Source: Gymnogyps californianus (taxonomy: Eukaryota; Chordata; Aves; Accipitriformes; Cathartidae). Taken from it: 64,000 nt of DNA. The DNA is taken from NCBI RefSeq assembly GCF_018139145.2, contig NC_059474.1:37528344-37592343 (forward strand), given 5' to 3'. Position numbers and translations under genes: made by a program. The notes under the pieces were generated by a model, which saw only the letters and a program-made list of their open reading frames with translations, made no database searches and was not told the origin of the DNA. The stretch's first letter is position 1. The number at the start of each line of letters is the position of its first letter. Below are positions 1-12,900 of the stretch, one piece after another.

Positions 1-3000
1 TAGAGAAATGATGGGAGACATGGGAAGGAGCAAGATACAAGGTAAGAAAGTAAGGAAACATCGTAGGAGGGCAAGGTCTGGACAGCAAAAGAGAGACATG
101 AAAGAAAGGCAGTGAATTTGCAGGGAGGCGGAGGAAGCATCTTAGTCTGGATCAGATCTCTGCCTGCTGATACTGCTCCTAAAAGGAGAGGAAGGCAAGA
201 AGAGAGAAGGCAGGAAAGAGATAAGAAACTGGCTATTGGAATTAAGTCACGGCTAAGGGAGGAAAGTTATCTAAGTTTAACCGAAGGGGCTAGAGAAGGC
301 CAAAGGAGAGCACATGCAGCCCGCACCTTCCAGGGGAGCTGTGAGATGGAGGAACAGTTGCCTCTTTACAGAGGAGCCTGCAGAAGCACCTGAGCTGGGA
401 CCGCAGAGGGACAGATCCCAGACGCCTGACACGAGGCTGACCACGATTTGTCCTAAACCACCTCTAAGGACTATGTGGCTGTCACAGATCACCTGAGTGC
501 CAAGCGCACCAGTGCGCACGTAGACTGCAACCTTAGCAGCGCAGCCCAACCTCAGCAGGTGCTGCCCGGACAACTAAGGCTGTCTTCTTGCCCTGGAGGG
601 ATCCTCCCTCGCAGAGCAGCCTCTACCAGTTCCTCGAGCAACCTGAGGAGCACAAAGCAGCCGGAGGCTGGCAGGGCAGCAGGCCAACGATTCAACCAAA
701 GGACTTCCCCGTAACGTCCCGGCTGAAGTTACACAAAGTAGTCGTGGAGCACACTGAAGGAGAGCAGCGAGGTCGTGACAGCCCCTCAAGCGTGTGCTCA
801 GCTTCCAGCGGCTCCCAGGGAGTGACTCGGGATAGTGAGGTGATTCAGAAGAAGTGAGGCTGAACAAGACGCTTGGGACCTTCTCAAAGGGCTGCCTTAC
901 GCTTCTGGTCAGATTAAGTATCATGAGTAATAGCAGCTTTTTCTCTGGAATAATTTGCCCTCTTGAGCATCGTCAAACTTTCAATTAATAGTGAGCTTTT
1001 TACCCATTTTCAGCTGAATTTAAAGCCTGCCTGGCAACTGCTGGCATGCCAGGGCTTTGATGGAGACATGGAGTTGCAGGCTGGGGGCAGGTCTCACCTC
1101 CTACATGACTGAGCGATTGCACAGGGGCACTTCAAGGCTTTTTAGGAGTTCACTTCTGATACTTCAAAAACTTAGGTCCAGACAAAATGCTCCTTCTGTG
1201 TGCCTGGCTTAGCTCTCTGTATGTGAAAGCAGAATGGAAACTGCTGCACAAAAATAATGTCATATAGGCTAGCTAGGAAGCTAGCATTCCAAAATGCTAA
1301 TATGCATATAATTGGTGCAACTTTTAAGATTTATCTGTTTAAATGTTCATATTATGCATACATAATATGCAGTTATAGTTAATAGTTTCCAGCTCAGATA
1401 TCTCACAATTTTATAACAGAATTTGATTATGCTGATTACTCTTATACCTTGTTTAATATTATAATTTCATTATAAAACCTAATCTGGAGAACGTTTAGCT
1501 TCATATGGCTCCACTGTTTTTTTAGTACGCGTGTATTTTCAATCCTTTTTGTGAATGCTCTATTAATATCTTTTTTATTCAGCAAATTTTTAGACCTTCA
1601 ATAACAGATAACAGTTACTACGAATTTTAGTAACAGAAGTATGCATTCTTGAAATAGAACGTGTCAATTTTGATCAGCAGACTATAACCCTTAACAAAAT
1701 AGGAAATTAGAAATCCATTTTGCCATAAAGATATAAAAAATATCAAAGTCTGTAAACAAATACAGAAGAGATTAAATGACATCCTAAATAATTCAAGTTA
1801 GTACTTACAATTTTCACTGTAAAAAACACAAAGAGTGCAAAAAAAATATTTCCTGTATGTCAGTCCTTCCCTTCTTCTGGCAAAGTGGAGACGAAATAAA
1901 ATAAACTCTAGATTAATTAGTGTCCAGACTAAATGAAATAGAAAAGTAAACTTCTTTTGGATCTGATATTAGTGTGATTTAGACTGTGGAAAAAAGCCAT
2001 GAAAAGAAACAAGTCCAAATGCTTTAATATGTGCCAGAGCAGTGATTGCCAATTTTTGGGATGCAATGTTTTTTCAAAGATTTCCTCTTTTCACTGAAAA
2101 GTTGTTCTAAAAAAGGAAAAAAAGATTAAACCGTTTTCATAAATCTGCTCTCAAATGACTGAGAACTCAACTGAAATGATCTAAGTTCTTTGGATCCACG
2201 CTCTGGTTATACAAACAGATTTGCCCATGAGAATAGTTAACGAAGCTATTACTGAATTGGCTCCAAAGACTGATCTTTTTATTACTAAAACCGCAATATT
2301 TTTACTCCAGTATAACTTCTGCCATTTAAACAGATGTGTGACAACCAAAGGGTGAAGCAACCCAGCCATACTCAGAGCCAGTTGAAAAATGACATTTAAG
2401 TCCATTGGACATTCTAACAGTTGAAAAGTTTTAACCCTGAGTGGGAAGAAAGTCTAAATTCACCATGGAATTATAAATTCTATCCCCTTCCTAAAATATT
2501 TTGAGAATCTGAATAATAAAATAGAGTAAATAAAATCCATAAATAAATTCTGATATTAAAAGAAAATGGATCCAGCAATGAAACTGAAATATTTTGCTAT
2601 TACTAAAATAGAGTAAGGAAGTCAGAACGATTTCTTCTCCTAATTTCTTATTCCTCGCCTGACGTTTGAGGGAAACCTTTCTGTTTTAACAAGACTTCAT
2701 TTTTCTCAACAGAAAACTCTTCAGCTGAAAATTTTTTAGCCCACACTGCCTACAAATGTGAATATGCAAAAGCTGGGAGAGAGAGACACACATGTATACC
2801 TTGCCACCCCCCCACAAGCCCTTATACGATACACATGGTTTCCATCTATTTTGGCAATAGTAGCAGAAGCCTCTGGAAACCCAGCCTAGTCAGATTTAAC
2901 GTTACAAATCATCAGCACTGAAAAGCAAAGTCACAATAATGTTTGCTGATCCTAGAATAAAAAATGGCAAAATAGTCGTGTTTATATCTACTTTTTCTTC

Positions 3001-6000
3001 ACAAGGGAAATATACAGACACAAATTTGGTGCATGGGGATTTTACGTTAAAAAGAAGTAAGCAGCTATGCTGCCCGATAGATGTTTTTAAGAATGCTGTT
3101 TTGGCAAGAAAAATAACACTGTGCTTTTTTTTTTTCACTTATTCCCTGTAGCTTTACATAATCAGTGCAATTTTTTATTTTTGGTATTAGCTTGTACAGA
3201 GCATCATAGAAAACATGACTGAAAGGGACCTTGAGAGGTCATGTGGTCCAATCCCTACCCCAAGGCAGGATCTGCTCTTTCTGCGTTAGTCCTGAAAGAT
3301 GTCTAATCTGTTCTTAAAGACAGTCTGTGAAGGGCAAGGGGTCACTATCGTTGTCTGTCTGCTCCAGGGCTCCAAAATCTTTACCATGAAGTTTTTCCAA
3401 ATGTCTAATCTGAATCTTTCTTGTTGCAATTAAACAGATTACTGCTTCACCATGGCTACGGGGAGGAGATTAATATCTTTGCTTCCGCAAAAGCCTCATA
3501 CACTTGCAAATTCGGGGTGAGTGAAATTGCCTAGCTTTCTCCGTAATTATTTCAGCTTGGGAATTGTAACGAGACATTGGTCGGAGGTAATTGTTTAGGA
3601 ATTGCATAAACAGCAACTTGGAAATAATACTAATACTTACTGAGGGGAATAGCCTGCCCTTTGGGTTCTCCGTAAGCCAGCTGGACATAACCTCACTCAG
3701 ATCAGAAAGTCTGCATGAAAGCAGATCAGGTGTGAAAGATGGCTATCTACAGACTCAGTAAATAACTATGTACTTCATGACACACAGCACCCTAAATTCT
3801 CCCTATGATGAAAAATATAGACCCATCAACCACTTAATAGTGAATATAATATCCACTTTTTTGTGATCACGCAGACGCCATTAAGATACATTCAGGAGCC
3901 ATCAGCTACTTCGGCAGTACACCACAGTAGGCTACACAAAAACCACAGGCAACATGGTGAGAAATTACTGCCCTGATTAAAACTCTCAGTCCTCAATTAG
4001 CCAGTATGAATGCCAGCATGATTTAAAGTGCCTGCTGTACCCAGCAGATGCCTTGATTTCAGTAACGGACTTCACTATCCCCCAAATTGACTGCCTTGCC
4101 CAACTCGCCTGCTGGAAACAAGTGGTTGTGTGTGTCACAGTTTAACACCGAATTTACTCTCTCTGGAAATGAATGATTATTCCCAGCCCATCCAAAGCTG
4201 TGCTTTGGTCTCTCAGCATACAGGACAGGGCTAACTCACGAGAAGGAGAACACATGCCCTCCCGACCAAACAGTTTCTCATTCCCCCGTGTATCCTCGCT
4301 GTGCTTCTGCGTCCTCTTGGCAGGACCTAAAAAGATACGCAGCGGATGCACCAATGCACAATTAAATATTACAGATGTGCGCTAATGCTTTGGGAATGTG
4401 CCCGCTACCAAAGCCCTGCCAATTTACAGATTATTGTAAGAATACCTTAAAACTGGCAGCAGTGCCATTCCACCTGCTGTCTTTGTTAGGGATCAGCATT
4501 TCTAGCCCTGTCTCCACTTCAGGACACAATATGCAGTGAAGCAGCACCTGCTGCTCTCGTGTCTCTGACGGACATATGTAAAGGCTGGAGAGTAGATACA
4601 GGTGCTCAGAGCCCTCCTGCACACTGCCTCAGCCAAATGTACGCTGACAGAAATGTGAAGTTATCTCAGAACACAGATGTTTGGCTTTGCTGCCACTGCC
4701 TGACACCAGCACTTTATTTTCTTTATCATGTGTGTTGAATTGAAAGCTTTTTTTTAGGCCCTGACCTTGGCAGCAGTTGCTACTGCATTTCATCATAAAG
4801 ATAGGAGAAAAGAAGAGGGGGAAAAAAAAAGAAAAAGAGGGACTTACTGGATTTTCATGATGCCCTTTGTAATCCTGAATATTTCAACTGAGGGCCCTCT
4901 AACACTTTTACTTATCATACTAACTCTACATCTTCCACTCCTTCATAGACACATTTTTACCCAACCTTAGCATTTTTCCAGTTGACAGAGATGACTGGAA
5001 AAAAATCTGTGTTAATTGTACATCAATCTTTTTTTAAATAAATTGTTTGTGGTTTAAGCTGCATTTTTGTTACGTTTTGTTTGGCATATCAGTTTATAGT
5101 TCAGCTCATTTGGGGATGAAGTCGCTTATAAAACCCATACGTGATCTCTCAGGTTCTACTAGTTTATCTATAAATTGTCATGACCTTCCTTAGTCAATAT
5201 AATTGAGGATTCTGTAAAACGTTTTGCTAATCCGGCTGTTATAAACAGGCATTGATGACTTAATGACTGTAACATAGGGTAAAGCAATTCACTGAAAAGA
5301 TTTTTTCTGAGGCTGGAAAAATTACAAGTCCTACTGTTCCACTAATACCTCTCACTGTTGTGCTCGCACCTGTACACCACACGTTGCTGGTGGTCTCTGT
5401 GTTTTCAGTTTATCCCTACAGGAATGACATTTCCCCCCACAGCCCACATTTCTTTTCTCAGCTTCTTCTGCCTGGGTCCACCTGTGTGAAAGCCTGCCAT
5501 GTCATCCAGGAGATCCTTCCTGCATATTCACCACTCAGTGAAACACAACCTTTTACAACTTCAAAAAAATACCCACCCAGCCTTTTTTTTGGGTAAAAGA
5601 CCATGCAGACAAGCTTTTACTTAGAAAAAAAGAAAGAAAAAAATATTGAGCAGTGAAGACAAATTTCTTGCCAGTTATCTGCTGCAGAACAATGTCAATC
5701 TAATGAGCAAATGGGACGAAAATCTAGTTTTTGATGCAAATCTACAAAATCATGGTTGAGTTACAGCTTTCTTGACAAGAGTGAAATGTTGTCTCATTAT
5801 TATTTCAATATATAAAACTGAAATTCAAAATAATGAATTTAAAATTCAGACCCAACGTTTAGAAGAAGTTAGACAGAGGAAGACAGCATGGGAAACAAAA
5901 AGTATCTTTCTGTGCTTTTTGTTATCAAGGATCATCTTTAGAGTTACTTCATCAGTCTCCAGAAATATTTCAAATGGCACTGTGTAACTCAATAAAACTA

Positions 6001-6031
6001 TAAGGCATCTGACTTTATTTTATGTACTTAC
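1..6031 (-). other. TENM2: TENM2 intron downstream of the 875-bp exon (partial)
   Basis: The next coding exon was not found, so this intron extends beyond the window. It holds a minus-strand CR1 fragment (3201-3450) and a GC-richer block with open frames on both strands (about 480-860). The rest is AT-rich. A small hairpin (9-bp stem, 4-base loop) lies at 1348-1369. Confidence 0.8.
3201..3450 (-). mobile_element. CR1 LINE 3' fragment
   Basis: Read on the plus strand it begins CATCATAGAAAACATGACTG, then AAAGGGACCTTGAGAGGTCA and GTGGTCCAATCCCTACCCCA. That is the reverse complement of the CR1 3' end. The later part (GTTCTTAAAGACAGTCTGTG; AAGTTTTTCCAAATGTCTAA) matches the body preceding it. It is about 250 bp, well diverged, and not coding. 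Confidence 0.8.
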
Positions 6032-6906
6032 TCAAAAAAAGTGGTCCATCCAGTCTCATCGCTTTTAGTTGCCAGAAGTCCACTGTTGCCATGGTAGGTA
6101 AATAAGACAAGCTCCTGCCCTTGTGCAGTCATGCTTTTCAAACATCCATTAGTGCCTATCGTCAACCAGATGACTTGGTTATCAGGAGAGACCACTCTCA
6201 CTGGCATCCGGTTGGGATCCCGTCTGATACGAAGAGTATTCCCATTGCTATCCGTTACTGCAGTAATATCATTATCATTACTGTAGCTAAAATTGTACAG
6301 ATAGTCTCCGGTGACCAAACTCACAGTGTACTGGTGAGTACCATTGACATCAAAGATATAAAGCTCTTGGTCAGTTGGAGAAGCAATTTCATAAAAGTTC
6401 ATTGAATTCAATAAGGGTTTGTTCTTTGACACAGCCCGTATCCGAATATTTCCCAGATCAGCAATATACAGGGTGCCATCCGGAGACACAGCTAAGGAGG
6501 AAGGGCCATTAAGTTTGGCATCTTTAGCATAGCCATCGCCATTTTGGTAACAGTCACAGTTGACATCATTTTTGCAATCACAGTCTGAGGGTATTCCAGC
6601 AACCAATGAGATCTCTCCATCAGTTGTGACCTGTCTTATCCTATTAATCTTTTTTTCATCAGTTTCTGTAATGTAAAGTACCCCACTGTAGGACACGGCA
6701 ATGGCAGTTGCTGACTCGAGCGTGGTCTGTACAGCGTGCTTTCCCACCGTGTACTCCACTCCAGGAACCTGGCAATGCATTGGCCTCCCCGCAGCAATGC
6801 GAACCTGACGGTTTTCAGTGATCTGCAAAACGACGTTGTTATCCAAAACATAAATGGAGTTATCCATTGGGTTGATAGCTAAATCTGTAGGCCATTCCAG
6901 ACGAAC
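6032..6906 (-). CDS. TENM2: TENM2 exon: last propeller blades and start of YD shell
   Basis: At 875 bp this is the largest exon here, running from phase 0 to phase 2. The acceptor is TTTGTTAAG and the donor is GA|GTAAGTAC. It begins [20 protein letters not shown] and includes the NHL motif [20 protein letters not shown] with [20 protein letters not shown]. It then passes into the YD shell at [20 protein letters not shown] and ends [10 protein letters not shown] plus two bases. An apparent stop right after the exon is made by the donor itself. Possible N-glycosylation sites are NGT and NFS. The following YD exon (YDSEGRLTN in relatives) lies before position 1. Confidence 0.97.
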
Positions 6907-9900
6907 CTTAACAAACAGAAGTATTTTGTTAAACAGTTAACCAGTGCAGATTAAATGAATTAATTTACCTTCAGTTTTAGACACTGCTGTAAGGATATTC
7001 TTCATCTGCTGTAAGCAATCACGACAAAAGGACTTGTACGAAAATATATGCAGCAAACTAAAGCTTTTCAGGGAGGCAAGGGGAACAATGTTCAGACATC
7101 TATTTTATTGAAAAAAAGCCGGTTGCATTGGAAGTATAATACAGGTTGAATTTCCCCTCCAATAAATGCTATACTTTTCTGTATCACAAATGCATAAATA
7201 AAAATAGAGACAGATATCAAAGTCTAAATACATACTTTAAGGACAATACTCATGTTTTATTCTTGTAATAGCAAAAATAACTTACTACCTTCCAGATTAC
7301 GAAACACTGTACCGTACTCCATTTTTAAACATACCACTAGTGATGTCCCTTCTTACCTACACATGCTTCTTGAGACAAATAGAAAAACATCGGTTTTTGT
7401 ATATATCCTCTCATTCATTCTAGTAGGCTAAGGATGTTAGCGATTCAGAAAACATCAACATGCCAAGATAGTTCTAACGGATCTGCCATTCTCCCAGTAT
7501 TTACTACCAGACTTAATGTTTCCTGCTGATAGTTTTGCTGTTCTAAACTGAACTGAACTTTATGGGCAGAAAAATTGAATACAGCAGCATTTATAGCTAA
7601 GAGAATACACTGCGATTCAGGCCCTTGGAACAGCTTTCTTTCTCCCCAAATTCTGCTGTTAAATATCCATTACGCGCTCCACCCAGTTTTATTTTAAGGA
7701 GCAAAAAAACTGCATTTTCATTTCTAGCCCCAGCTCAGCTTTCCAAATCATCAGCAGCTAAAAAGTACCTGGCTGATGTGCATGCTGGTATCACAGGTTA
7801 GAGGTCGTGCTGAGGTCAGGTCGTTGGAGCCAAGCAAAGTGGATATTATTCCGTTCTGATCCACTTTTCTGATCATGGTCCCGTCAACAAAGTAGATTAA
7901 CCCATTCTTGTCGATTGCTATTCCTTTAGTGCAGAGAATAAAAATTAGTTTTTTGTACTAGCAGTGAATATGTTATCCATAACTAAGGGCATAATTGGTA
8001 TGTATCTAGTGGAAATTAAGGGCAGAAAATATGGTCTTAGGCAGTAAGCATACTGCCAACAAACCAATATTCAGCATGAAATCTACTACTGTTGATCGCA
8101 TTTGCTGTTCATTTGCTGTTGTGTGTTGAGAAGGGCCTGGCTTTTAAGTTAACCTGAAACATGGGATAAGTGGGACCAAAAGCAACACTGATTTTCAATC
8201 TTCACTGTTGCCTGCCAAACACATAATCTAAAAGGGCATTTAAAAATGCTCAATAACCATGCAAGCCAAATATTTCTTAAAAAATCAACTCCGGTCCCCT
8301 GTAGTTCTCTTCCTCAGTTGTCTTTCCAGTTGGAAAAAGTTACTCGAAACCACATTTTTGAGCCAACTACTGGGTTCAGTAATTAAATACGATCACACCC
8401 CCGGCTCTGAACTTTCGTATTATTTTGAAAGTTACGGAGGGATAACTCTTTTTACCTTTAGGGCTCATGAGAGTTGCCTCCACCGCCTTGCCTCCATCAC
8501 CACACCTTGCCTCATCAAATGGTAGGCACTGCTCCCCTGTTCCTCCTATTACCTCAGCATTTTTGGTCAGGTCTTTTGCACCCGTGAGCGACTTGGGCCG
8601 ATAAATCCTGCGCGTGTTTGTGTCGGAAACATACAGATCTCCCGTCACGGGGTCAGTTGCGAGGTAGTATCTGTGAGCTGGGTTGTTGCTGTAAAATGGA
8701 ATTATACATTGCATATGCTGTAATTAATTGCACCGAACATTGGATCAAGAAGAAAAGGCTTCAGTTCATATGTGGTGTGCAGTAATACATAAATAGTTAA
8801 AACCAACGGTGATGCTCTAGGCATAGGTAGCACAGCTCATGGCCCCAAAACTTTTTTCGGTTCACCTTTCTTGCCTGTGTCACAGGCAGTCCAATCTAGA
8901 CTACTCATCCTTTTGGGACAGAAGATCCATTTTGTCTGTGATGCTCACAGGGCTGTTCCATGCTCTGTAGTTAGAGACAGCTCCTGTCTCTGTAAAAGGC
9001 CAAATCAAAATACTGGAGTCTAAAAACTCCCAGGCTTTCTGGGAACCTCGATCCAGTTCCAAACGTTGCAGCAGGACCCCAGCCCTCGCTTACATTTTGT
9101 TGCTATTATCATCCTATCTGTTTTATTATAATTTATATAGGGCTGCTGGGGTGCATGGTTTACACAATTCATAAACAGATAAGGCAGAGTTCATATTATT
9201 AGTTCACAGGCAAGAGATAAGACATCCTTCATAAGTATTTGTTTAATCCACTGCTTTCAAAGACGTGACACGCATGATTTAACGCATTAGGAAATGTCAT
9301 CTTTTCCACCAGAGCACTGAGCGGAGCTTTTCCGTTCTTCTTAACTCAGAGTCATATTTCAAATAACTGTACACATTGGCACAAAACCGCTAACTATGCC
9401 AACACAGTCTTTATTACAGTGAAAATATATATTGCTAACCGTTTTCCCAGAAATGTACCTTTTGCCTCTCCATTGGTGCCACATAATTGAGAATTACTGT
9501 CTTTTCTCCCCTGCTGGTGAAAAAACCAGCCCTGGAGAGTACCTTTTGGGTTGATATATTATGATGTAGAAACTTAACCCACTGCAGTTGGGATTCCTGA
9601 CCTAATTTATGGCACGAAGAGCTGAAATAAGGTCATGTAAATACAGGAGGTAATTTCAGATGCTCTCCTAATGGACTGAAGCAGAGTGGCAGAACAGTCA
9701 GTCCCACTTCTGATGTTTGCAAAAGCGCTGCTTAAACAGATCTACCAGTCTTGGTGATAGCCAAACATCTGTTCGCAGAATGCTATACTTCACGTTTTGT
9801 AAATACATAACTGTGCTAATGTAACACATTTTTATGTACTGCCACTTGGAAAAAGCAACAAGAGACCAACAGGAACAACTTGTGAACAAATTATGTCTTT

Positions 9901-12900
9901 TAGCAGGGACAGATTTTTATAGCTATCCAATTACAAAAACACAGAAAAAATGTGTTGCATAAATAGGATTTTCTTTGGTTTTAAGACTTTTAAAATGTTG
10001 GTTCAGAACGAAGCAAGCAAGGGAAGCAGACTAATGAAATCAAATATACAGTGATTAGTGCCTCTTAAAAAGCTCTGCTACAGAGCTGAGTGTTGTACAG
10101 CATGGCTGAAGACAAATGTAGGCTTACTTTAAATTTCTGTCTGTTAGAAATCTATTATTGCCAATGTGCTAAATAGTTGAAAGGTATTTTCGAAACCTTA
10201 ATTTACGCAGAGATCATTTAATATGATCACCATGTAGTGTACGAATTATTTATACTGCCATAGACTGCAAATTAAATTATACCCATTTACATGATTACTT
10301 TGGTCTTTAAGAAACTTTGCAGACACTTCAAATATAAACACATTGCAAAATGTGAAATGTGCCATTAAATTTTATTTCATTGTAATTTAAAATAAAGTCC
10401 TTTCTTATACTACTGAAATATAAATTAAATTACCTCTCTTCAACTCATCTAGCATTGCCTCAATCATATTTTTCAATTGTTGGAACAAAGAGTCATCAAA
10501 TTAGTAACTAAATAATTTATGCCTAACACAATTATTTATTTCTAAAAAGAATTGTTAAAGCTGTTTTCTTCATAAATATGAAAATATTTCTATGTTCTAA
10601 TTAATTCCAACAAAAATGACAAAGCTTTTCTTATTTGGGATGAGTTCTCATAGTAAGTAGTGTATCCTCATCAAAACAAAAAAATACAGCTGATAATTTA
10701 AGGATATTGTCTCATTTTATGAAAAAAAAAAAAACAACCCAAAGTTTGGGAGTGCATAGGATATTATTATTGAATCAATATAAACTCTCCAACTTGTCAT
10801 ACGTAGATGTCTAATGGCTCCTTTCTGAGATAATACAACAGGCTTCACTTCAGCGTTTCTTTTCAAGTGAAGGTTAAAAAGCTGAGGTAGCTTTAGCTGA
10901 TAGGAAAAAACCCATTAATTCACAGGAGCAAGGCACAATTTGAGGAACTGAATAAATGTCCAGTGAAAACCACCTTTGTTTTCTAGCCAGAAAATGTCCA
11001 TGCGTGCTATGCAGATCTCAAAAATAGTACAGGGATAAGCAGCCAGCAGCTGGAAAGCTGCACAGAGTTTATTCTATTTCATTGTCGCTTGAAATGATAT
11101 TAAGCTTCTGCCTTCTACCAATAACAAACACAAAGAAATAAAATCCACAGTCAGTGACTCTTGACTCATTCGCTCTCGCCTAATCGCTGTCAGTAGCTCT
11201 GCAAAACATGCAGTTACATACCAACATGGGCTCCTGTAAAGACAAATGACTACAAATTAACTTGTTCTGTCTACGCCAAATAATAAGTGCTTCGAATTTA
11301 AAGTGCGCACACACATGCACAGAGCTGTAATGATCTATTTCCCATTGCTTTTCTCTTGCTTATGCCGATCTTTTAATTCTTCAGCTGTCAGATCACCTGC
11401 ATTACTCTCCATGCACAAATTTAAAAAAAATAGCCTTCCTGCTTTGGTCCCCCTCTCTCTCCCATTCACTCTGTGCCTTCTAAACCATATACCCTCAAAG
11501 CTGTTTTTATGTTTCGCTAAACTTTTTTCTGGCTCTCTACAGACTTGGGATACCGCCATAGCCTACAAATGACCTCCCTGTCTTCAAAGTCCTTCTAAAA
11601 ATTACTTCTTCCATGAATGCCTATCAGCATTAATCACCCACCGGCAGCAGTGTGTATAAAGACATCGGTTCAGCTTTGAGATTGAGAAAATGTTAGGTCA
11701 CTGGTACATGAGAGGATAAATTTGATCTGCGTTGTCTCTCTAGAGTACAGGCTCCTTGAGGTGGGAGGCACATCACTCTCTGTGCTGAAGCACTGTGTTT
11801 ATAGGTGAGGAAAGTTGAATGCTTGAATAGCTAATAGATCTGAACTAGTATTTAGCCCCGCTCATTAGTTTTACTTGGGGAATGTATATTTTTAGTGCAT
11901 TTTCTTAGTTTTGATACCTAGTAATTATATATTGCAAAGTGGTCTGTTGAGGGCTGTTTTCCAAACTGCTGTTTAAATAGAAATCTCCTCAGCAGTCTGA
12001 AGGGCTTGCCAGGGACACCGGACAGTTTGCCCCCCTCCCCTACAGGCCAGACAGACGTGCTGCTCTCATCTCTGCAGCGTTTCACAGGGCTCTGCATGAC
12101 TTCACGCAGGCAAAAGAAGCTATTTGGTCTCACAGTGTGTCCTTAAGCTGGGGAGCCCATGGCAACAGGATTTGGTGGATCCTAAAAGTTTACACATGTT
12201 AAATAAAAATCAGCTAAATTAATAGAATAAAAAGCTGCCAGGGGACATTAAGCAAAAAGATGCCACTCTTGGCTTAGGAAGCCCCTGAGCAGCAAACCCC
12301 TAAGGCTCAGACTGGACACTGGGAAGATGTTGTACAATGGGAAAGAAAACTCCGACTCGTAGCAGACTGTGTCAGGCTGCGCAGCGGGCTCCACACCTCC
12401 TGCCTACTGGCTCCACAACCGCTCCTGCAGAGCCAGTGCATCACTGTCCTCTACACCTCCTTCTGCCTCAGGAGGAACCCCCACTTCACAGTCGCTATAT
12501 GGGTCCATGAAAATGCTGTTACACTAATTTGTGCAGTATGATTGCAATTTCGCTGCCCGGAGCTTCTGCATGTGTAGGCATGAATAAAGAAGAAAAGCTT
12601 CAATGTTCTCCCTCACCGACTTTTCTTACATGCAGCGATCTAGTTTCTGAAACGCCGCAGTTGAGCCTGTGACCACAGCTCTGCCAGAGGCAGGAGAGGG
12701 CGTTGCTACTAAATCACAGCAAAACAAACGTCACTACGTGTCCGTTCCTTCATCCCGTTTGTCATTCCAAATTCCCATTTCGAGTATTATTCCGTATTCC
12801 ATACATTTGCCAAGACAATGTCTTATCCAGCTGCAATCACAACTTTGCGATACCCCAAGGGATATAATTCTTTTAAAAGTAGTGGAACAAATGCAAATTA

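Noticed and set aside
1348..1369. Small hairpin CATATTATG-CATA-CATAATATG
   Set aside because: A nine-base AT-rich stem is expected by chance in this kind of sequence.
6121..6405. 94-codon plus-strand frame
   Set aside because: It is antisense to the 875-bp TENM2 exon, whose conserved protein is on the other strand.
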